NCBI GenBank assembly: GCA_016882545.1
Contig: VGPW01000003.1
Span: forward strand, 1 to 63,857
Reading direction: 5' to 3'
Length of the DNA stretch: 63,857 nt
Source: Cyanobacteria bacterium M_surface_10_m2_179
Lineage (GTDB): Bacteria > Cyanobacteriota > Cyanobacteriia > PCC-6307 > Cyanobiaceae
Below are positions 59,348 through 63,857 of the stretch, in pieces (position 1 is the first letter of the stretch; every line of letters begins with the position of its first letter). The notes beneath the pieces were generated by a model that searched no databases, had not been told where the DNA came from, and was given only the letters and a program-made list of their open reading frames with translations. Position numbers and translations under genes: made by a program.

Positions 59348-60147
59348 TCAAACCCGAAGTGGCGTAAGCCCTCGGCGATGCCGGCGCAGCCTTCGCCAGC
59401 CGCGAGATACACCGAGGGCAGCCGAGGTAGATGGGCGAGCAACGCGGCCTCGGCGTTGCCCACCATCACGCCGTTCAGGCCAGTTTCAAACATGGCCAGG
59501 TCGTTGAGGGTGTCGCCGGCGGTGACCACCTTGGCGTGGTCGAGCTCCAACCACTCGAGCAGCGTCAGCAACGTGGAGCCCTTGTTCACCCCCGCGGGCA
59601 GCAGGTCGAGATAGCGGTTATCCGAGAGCAAGCAGTCCACCCCGTAGGCCTCCAACTGGGGCACCAGGCTGTGGTCGAAGCGTTCCACATCCACGTAGTA
59701 GGCCAGGCGGCGGTCGGAGTGGATGGGCTGGGAAGTGAGTCCTGGCTGGCCTTGCAGGAGCGGCAGCAACCGCTCCTGCAAGCCGGCCCAACGGGCCTCA
59801 ATCGGATCCACCGCCAGGGGCAAGGGCAAGAGCGAGCTGCCGCAGGCCACAGTGCAGCCCACATCACCGATCACCAGATGGGGCGCCGCCAACCCGATCG
59901 GCTCGTCCTCCTGCAGCACCCGTGCGATCGAGCCCAGGTCGCGGCCGGTGCAGAACACGTGCAACACCCGCTGCCGCTGCTCCGCCAGCCAGTGGTAGAA
60001 GCGACGGCGATCAGCCGTCGGTCCCCCCAGCAAGGTGCCGTCGAGATCGGTCACCAACACCAGCTCAGGGTCTCGAGGCAGTGGCGCCGCCAGCTGACGC
60101 TCAAACAGCTGACGGCCACCAACCACCCGATCCAGGCAAGTGGCCAC
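59332..60147 (-). CDS. HAD-IIB family phosphatase (SPP/GpgP-like)
   Basis: The 271-residue protein carries the HAD-IIB motifs 'LVLVTDLDGTLLGGPTADRRRFY', 'VFCTGRDLGSIARV', 'GVNKGSTLLTLLEWL' and 'VVTAGDTLNDLAMFETGLNGVMVGNAEAAL'. The layout resembles sucrose-6-phosphate or glucosyl-3-phosphoglycerate phosphatases, enzymes that finish compatible-solute synthesis. The substrate is not fixed by sequence, and no partner synthase is nearby. The start is uncertain: GTG at 60147 or GTG at 60126; the longer ORF is rejected because it contains non-conserved sequence. Confidence 0.78.
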   Translation of the reverse strand: MATCLDRVVGGRQLFERQLAAPLPRDPELVLVTDLDGTLLGGPTADRRRFYHWLAEQRQRVLHVFCTGRDLGSIARVLQEDEPIGLAAPHLVIGDVGCTVACGSSLLPLPLAVDPIEARWAGLQERLLPLLQGQPGLTSQPIHSDRRLAYYVDVERFDHSLVPQLEAYGVDCLLSDNRYLDLLPAGVNKGSTLLTLLEWLELDHAKVVTAGDTLNDLAMFETGLNGVMVGNAEAALLAHLPRLPSVYLAAGEGCAGIAEGLRHFGFDHRWD

Positions 60148-60274
60148 AACCGTATCGCCCAACACCGTGTTGCCACAGCCCGCTGTTGCAGCGGCATGGG
60201 CCAGACTGCCCTCACCGCGTTGGTGCGCCTGTCTGGCCCAGCTGTTTGCCAAGAATCGCCGCGATGGCGCCCGC

Positions 60275-60409
60275 ATGCTGAGCAGCGGGCTCGTGATCAC
60301 CAGCGTGGGCTGGATCCGCATCGACCATCCCGCCGGGCAGGTGGTGGCGCTCCTCGGCACCTTGATCTGCCTCTACTGGTGGAGCTGCTACCGGCGCCTG
60401 GAGCGTTGA
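60275..60409 (+). CDS. Small membrane protein upstream of xseA
   Basis: From ATG 60275 the frame encodes 44 residues: 'MLSSGLVITSVGWIRIDHPA' and a transmembrane stretch 'GQVVALLGTLICLYWWSCYRRLER'. The stop TGA overlaps the TTG start of xseA (TTGA), so translation may be coupled. The track's ATG at 60140 gives a longer version whose extra residues look random. No known family. Confidence 0.5.
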   Translation: MLSSGLVITSVGWIRIDHPAGQVVALLGTLICLYWWSCYRRLER

Positions 60410-61563
60410 GCAGCGAACCAGGCCTGCCGCGCTACAGCGTTGGCGAACTGAATCAAGCGATCGGCTCCCTGCTGGAGCGTGGCTTTGCGCCGCGCTTCCT
60501 GCTGGAGGCCACCGTCTCGCGGCCGCAGCTCAAAAGGGGCCATCTCTGGCTCACCCTGGTGGATGAGCAGGCCTCGATCTCGGGGGTGGTGTGGGCCTCC
60601 CAGCTCAGCAAGCTCAGCCATGAGCCCCGCGAAGGCGACGGCGTGCTCGTGGTGGGCAAGCTCAACTTCTGGGCCAGCCGCGCCTCGCTGTGCGTGCAGA
60701 TCCTCGACCTGCGGCCCAGCCTGAGTGCAGTGCTGCGCCAGTTCGAACGGGTGCGCGACCTGCTCGAGCCGGAAGGGCTGCTGGACCCCAGCCGCAAGCG
60801 ATCGCTGCCGGCCATGCCCGCTGCGATCGCCCTGCTCACCAGCTCCCCCAGCTCAGCCCTGGCCGACATGCTGCGCACGGCCCAGGAACGCTGGCCGGCC
60901 ACCCAGGTGCATGTGGTGCCCATCCCGGTGCAGGGGCCCGTGGAGGCCCAGATCCGCCAGCGGCTGGCGGAGGTGATCGCCGCAGCTGCAGGCCTGGGGA
61001 TCGAGGCGATCGTGCTGGCCCGCGGCGGCGGCAGCCGTGAAGACCTGGCGGTGTTCGATGGCGAGGCTCTCGCCCGCGACCTGGCCATCTGCCCCCTGCC
61101 GGTTGTCACCGGCCTGGGCCATGAGGACGACACCACCGTCGCCGACCTGGTGGCGGACTACCGCGCCGCCACGCCCACCGCAGCCATCGTTGCCCTGCTG
61201 CCAGATCGCGTCAGCCTCAGCCTGGCGTTGACGCAGCAACGCCAGGTGCTCCAGCAACTGCTGCGGCACCGCCTGCAGCAGGAGCAGCTGCGGCTGCAGG
61301 CCCACCGCGAGCGGCTGCAACAGCTGCATCCCTTAACGCTGCTCCAGCAGCTGCGCCAGCAGCTCCAGCATCGCCTCGATGTGCTGCAGGCGCTCTCTCC
61401 CCAACGGCTGCTGGAACGTGGATTCGCGCTGGTGCACCAGGAAGATGGCCGCCTGCTCCGTTCAGTGGCACAGGTGCAGGAAGGAGAGCGGCTGCAGCTG
61501 AGGCTGGCGGACGGCAGGATCGACACCGTTGTGCAGCAGGTGAGCCCAACCAGCCATGACTGA
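60406..61563 (+). CDS. xseA: Exodeoxyribonuclease VII large subunit
   Basis: XseA is the catalytic subunit of ExoVII, which degrades single-stranded DNA. The N-terminal OB fold is 'LPRYSVGELNQAIGSLLERGF', then the nuclease core with 'AIALLTSSPSSALADML', 'IEAIVLARGGGSREDLAVFDGEALARDLA' and 'VVTGLGHEDDTTVADLVADYRAATPTAA', followed by a Gln/Leu/Arg-rich coiled coil. The TTG at 60406 is the best start (385 aa); the long in-frame ORF upstream is antisense to the HAD-IIB gene. It overlaps xseB by 8 nt. Confidence 0.94.
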   Translation: MSSEPGLPRYSVGELNQAIGSLLERGFAPRFLLEATVSRPQLKRGHLWLTLVDEQASISGVVWASQLSKLSHEPREGDGVLVVGKLNFWASRASLCVQILDLRPSLSAVLRQFERVRDLLEPEGLLDPSRKRSLPAMPAAIALLTSSPSSALADMLRTAQERWPATQVHVVPIPVQGPVEAQIRQRLAEVIAAAAGLGIEAIVLARGGGSREDLAVFDGEALARDLAICPLPVVTGLGHEDDTTVADLVADYRAATPTAAIVALLPDRVSLSLALTQQRQVLQQLLRHRLQQEQLRLQAHRERLQQLHPLTLLQQLRQQLQHRLDVLQALSPQRLLERGFALVHQEDGRLLRSVAQVQEGERLQLRLADGRIDTVVQQVSPTSHD

Positions 61564-61819
61564 AAGCAAAGCCCGCCGCAGCCGCCGCCCAGCCAGCAAA
61601 GCCAACAGCGAGGATTGGCTCAGCGACGTGCAACAGCTGAGCTACCAGGAGGCGCACACCGCCCTGGAGCTGGCGATGGCGCAGTTGCAATCCAGTGATC
61701 TGGAGGTGGAGGAGATGGCCGGCCTCTATCAACGGGCCGAGGCCTACGCCCAGCGCTGCCAAGCGGTGTTGGAGGGGGTGGAGCAGCAGGTGATCGAATG
61801 GGACCCATCCGGTCGCTGA
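61556..61819 (+). CDS. xseB: Exodeoxyribonuclease VII small subunit
   Basis: The 87-residue XseB binds and regulates the large subunit. The signature 'LSYQEAHTALELAMAQLQSSDLEVEEMAGLYQRAEAYAQRCQAVL' is intact. An N-terminal basic extension ('ESKARRSRRPASKANSEDW') is longer than in E. coli. The ATG at 61556 overlaps the xseA end. Confidence 0.93.
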   Translation: MTESKARRSRRPASKANSEDWLSDVQQLSYQEAHTALELAMAQLQSSDLEVEEMAGLYQRAEAYAQRCQAVLEGVEQQVIEWDPSGR

Positions 61820-61829
61820 AGTCCTGCTG

Positions 61830-62249
61830 ATGTCGAACCCGTCGTTGAGCCCGTCGTTGAACTCATCGTTGTCTGTGCCATCACTCACCACCAGACCCGC
61901 GCCTTGGCTGGCCTGGCTCTATCTCGCCCTGGCCATCGCCGGAGCCGTGTTGCCCTGGCTGGCCAATCTCGACTTCATGCGCGTCTACGGCAACAGCTTC
62001 GACGTGACTGTGTTTATCAACCTGGCCAACGCCAATCCAGCCGCCCAATCCCTGTCGCGGGATCTGTTGGTGGGGGCATCAGCGATCACGATCTGGATGG
62101 TGGTGGAGAGCCGGCGACTGGGGATGCGGCATCTGTGGGTGGTGCTGCTGAGTTCGGTCACCATCGCCTTCGCGTTTGCAGCGCCGTTCTTTCTGTTCCT
62201 GCGGGAGCGTCGGCTTGCTGAACTGGCGCGCAACTCAGGCGGCAGCTGA
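61830..62249 (+). CDS. DUF2834 family membrane protein
   Basis: The 139-residue protein has three to four hydrophobic helices ('LAWLYLALAIAGAVLPWLAN', 'DLLVGASAITIWMVVESRRLGM', 'WVVLLSSVTIAFAFAAPFFLFLRER'), matching DUF2834. The N-terminal 20 residues consist of a Ser/Leu repeat (PSLSPSLNSSLS) encoded by a near-tandem CCGTCGTTGA unit, which may be a variable-length region. Function unknown. It lies 10 nt after xseB. Confidence 0.8.
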   Translation: MSNPSLSPSLNSSLSVPSLTTRPAPWLAWLYLALAIAGAVLPWLANLDFMRVYGNSFDVTVFINLANANPAAQSLSRDLLVGASAITIWMVVESRRLGMRHLWVVLLSSVTIAFAFAAPFFLFLRERRLAELARNSGGS

Positions 62250-62257
62250 AACCTCGC

Positions 62258-62605
62258 TCAGCTTTGATCAGAGACATCACACACCTCAACGTCGATCACG
62301 GCTGTGCTGGCCGGTTGATCGGCTGGAGCCTTGTTCTGCGCGTTTGCCGCATCCCTGAGTGAGGTGCCGCAGGCCGGACAGACCGCTGCACCGACGCTGG
62401 GTGTGCCGCAGGCCGGACAGGTCACCAGACGCCGTTTGAACCACTGCCAAGCCAGAAAACCCGCAGCGGCGAGCACAAGCGGTCCGAACACCAGCAGCAG
62501 AGTGACGCCCTCGAGCACATCAACAAACAGGCGTGCCGTGAAGCCCGGTGCCAACAACAACACCGCCAAGCCGACGATCCACAACCAGGGAACAGGACGC
62601 TGCAT
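62258..62605 (-). CDS. Zinc-ribbon membrane protein
   Basis: Starting at ATG 62605 gives 115 residues: an N-terminal part with two hydrophobic helices ('WLWIVGLAVLLLAPGF' and 'VTLLLVFGPLVLAAAGFLAWQWF'), then a zinc ribbon 'CPACGTPSVGAAVCPACG' and an acidic tail. No family identified. It lies 22 nt downstream of the YihY gene on the same strand. Confidence 0.7.
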   Translation of the reverse strand: MQRPVPWLWIVGLAVLLLAPGFTARLFVDVLEGVTLLLVFGPLVLAAAGFLAWQWFKRRLVTCPACGTPSVGAAVCPACGTSLRDAANAQNKAPADQPASTAVIDVEVCDVSDQS

Positions 62606-62627
62606 CAGCCGCAAAGCATGGCCGGAT

Positions 62628-63581
62628 TCATCCTCCCTGCATCCTTGCCGTGCCGGATAGGGGCGGACGTACGGATGTCTCACCCTCGCGCCGGCGGCTG
62701 ATAACCACACTCACCGCCATGCCGTAATACACAACCAACGCCACCAGCCACACCCAAAGACTGAGCAGCAATACACCTCCGATCACGCCGTAGGCCTGGA
62801 AGCGATTGCCAAGCGACAGCAAGCTACGGCCCAGGGCAGCATTAAACGCAGTGAGCGCCACACCGATCAGGATCGCCCCGGGCAACAAGGGGCGAACAGG
62901 CACACGACGTGTGGGCAAGAACGCCAACAGCGCATACGCCAAGGCGCAGGCGATCACCAACGACAGTGAGACATCAATCACCCACGGCACTGGCCGCCAG
63001 AGCTGCAGCCAGCTCGGCAACCAAGATTGCAACAGCAATCGCCAACTCCCGGGACTGAGCAAGCGGAGGTTGGTGGTGACCTGGTCAAGCACCACAAAAA
63101 AGCCGATCAGCACCACCAACGCAAACGACTCAATCCGCGCCCGCACAAAACGCCAAACCGGATGGGTCCAATGGTCGACGGGCTGCAAAGAAGGCCTGAA
63201 CCCCCAAAGCCGATCGGCACCGCGCTGCAGGCTCAGGTAGGCATTCGTGGATGAAATGAGCAAAAAGGCGGCACCAACTAATCCCGCACCGGTGCCTTGA
63301 CGGATCAACTTCAGCAGCGTGGCGCTCACCACAGGCAGCACGGAAGGCGGCAACACCTGCTCTGCCAGTGCCAGCAACTGATCCACCAGGCCGTCCACCC
63401 GACCCAGCACCCTGCCAGCTACGCCCAGAGCAATCAACAGGATGGGAAAGAAAGATTGGAGTGTGTGATAAGCGAACGCAGCGCTCAGATCCACACAGTC
63501 TTCACGATCCCAGAGGCGATAAGACCGCCAAAACAACCGCACACAAGAACGCCAGGAGGGAAAGCTCAGCGAGGACAACAT
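62628..63581 (-). CDS. YihY/BrkB (UPF0761) family inner membrane protein
   Basis: The 317-residue protein has six hydrophobic helices and the family motif 'AAFAYHTLQSFFPILLIALG' near the N-terminus, then 'LISSTNAYLSLQRGADRLWG' and 'GVIGGVLLLSLWVWLVALVVYYGMAVS'. YihY/BrkB proteins are general membrane proteins of unknown function, once wrongly called RNase BN. The ATG at 63581 is natural. It is upstream of the zinc-ribbon gene and downstream of the rRNA operon end. Confidence 0.9.
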   Translation of the reverse strand: MLSSLSFPSWRSCVRLFWRSYRLWDREDCVDLSAAFAYHTLQSFFPILLIALGVAGRVLGRVDGLVDQLLALAEQVLPPSVLPVVSATLLKLIRQGTGAGLVGAAFLLISSTNAYLSLQRGADRLWGFRPSLQPVDHWTHPVWRFVRARIESFALVVLIGFFVVLDQVTTNLRLLSPGSWRLLLQSWLPSWLQLWRPVPWVIDVSLSLVIACALAYALLAFLPTRRVPVRPLLPGAILIGVALTAFNAALGRSLLSLGNRFQAYGVIGGVLLLSLWVWLVALVVYYGMAVSVVISRRREGETSVRPPLSGTARMQGG

Positions 63582-63666
63582 CCTTCAGGCGGCAGCCCAA
63601 TCGCGGGGACCTGAGTTGACGATACGACCTAAGCGCAAAACACGCACGGGCACGGAATCTCCCAAC

Positions 63667-63697
63667 AAAAAAGCCACCCGCAAGGGGTGGCCTCTCT
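63667..63697 (-). terminator. Rho-independent terminator of the rRNA operon
   Basis: On the minus strand, GGCCACCCC and the GGGTGGC arm form a stem around TTGC and are followed by six T (TTTTTTG). It lies about 75 nt beyond the 3' end of the 5S rRNA gene, so it probably stops the rRNA operon transcript. Confidence 0.8.
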
Positions 63698-63766
63698 GTC
63701 TCAACCCACCATGCTCCTCAGCGGAGCGGTTGATGGGATGAAATGGGTTGGAGCAAAGAATGTTTT

Positions 63767-63857
63767 ACCTGGCATCGACCTATTTTCTCAGGGGGCTACC
63801 CCCCAAATATCGTCGGCGCTGCAGCGTTTCACAGCCGAGTTCGAGATGGATCGGAGT
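63767..63857 (-). rRNA. rrf: 5S ribosomal RNA, 3' part (partial)
   Basis: The minus strand reads 'ACTCCGATCCATCTCGAACT' at the window edge and ends '...GGTCGATGCCAGGT'. This is the cyanobacterial 5S rRNA pattern with the conserved helix 'GGGGGGTAGCCCCC'. The 5' part of the gene, and presumably 23S and 16S rRNA, lie beyond the window's right edge. The 3' end near 63767 is estimated from the closing stem. Confidence 0.93.

Noticed and set aside
59431-61563. Long 710-residue version of xseA
   Set aside because: The first 325 residues are antisense to the HAD-IIB gene and lack conserved features; the ExoVII N-terminal OB fold begins at the TTG at 60406.

Overview
This 64 kb window looks like a core-chromosome segment of a high-GC picocyanobacterium (Synechococcus/Cyanobium type). 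The evidence is photosynthesis-specific genes (psbX, ycf66, a high-light-inducible protein, the CpcG rod-core linker and a CpeS/CpcS-type bilin lyase), a cyanobacterial sufR/ftrC/sufBCDS locus, many small conserved cyanobacterial proteins and very tight gene packing. GTG and TTG starts and 1-20 nt overlaps are common. No insertion sequences, prophage genes, CRISPR arrays or integrases were seen.

Layout. 1-4.9 kb: end of smc, PRC-barrel protein, msrB, an LpxB-like glycosyltransferase, tRNA-Leu(GAG), accC, a YggT protein. 4.9-9.2 kb: psbX, ycf66, two tandem TolB-like lipoproteins, an Hlip behind an SbmA/ABC-D type transporter. 9.2-13.2 kb: hinT, comM-like ATPase, rpsU, a DUF3747 exported protein, peptide deformylase. 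13.2-19.7 kb: S9 peptidase, GltS-like carrier, a two-gene mtnA/class II aldolase unit, a DUF1543 protein, then a decayed patch (amine-oxidase pseudogene and methyltransferase remnant). 19.7-26.1 kb: sufS-sufD-sufC-sufB-ftrC, divergent sufR and its partner, with an inverted repeat that fits a SufR operator. 26-29.9 kb: EamA transporter, bilin lyase, cpcG, DUF4912 protein. 29.9-33.8 kb: an unusual phospholipase-D lipoprotein with an EF-hand loop and a TPR-sulfotransferase fusion. 33.9-40.5 kb: phosphoglucomutase and an RND efflux system with an attached small membrane gene. 40.5-54.8 kb: RarA fusion, Sfp-type transferase, PrxQ, coaX, cysH, NDH-2, HAD phosphatase, hflX, 1-Cys peroxiredoxin, anmK, ABC-F ATPase. 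54.8-63.9 kb: HtrA protease, small conserved proteins, hrpB, a HAD-IIB phosphatase, xseA-xseB, a YihY membrane protein, and the 3' end of a 5S rRNA gene with its terminator, which marks the end of an rRNA operon on the minus strand.

Functional links. The suf locus couples Fe-S assembly to SufR control and to the Fe-S enzyme FtrC. The mtnA/aldolase pair suggests salvage of methylthioadenosine or 5'-deoxyadenosine by aldol cleavage (DHAP shunt) instead of the full methionine salvage route. The lyase, linker and Hlip genes serve light harvesting and photoprotection. I found no obvious large new defence or mobile system. The most unusual items are the EF-hand PLD lipoprotein, the tandem three-blade lipoproteins, the twin-CX3C micro-protein beside htrA, the TPR-sulfotransferase with its overlapping micro-membrane protein, and convergent gene pairs whose stop codons overlap in a shared CTAG/CTAA. 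All functions are read from sequence patterns and family knowledge; no searches were run.
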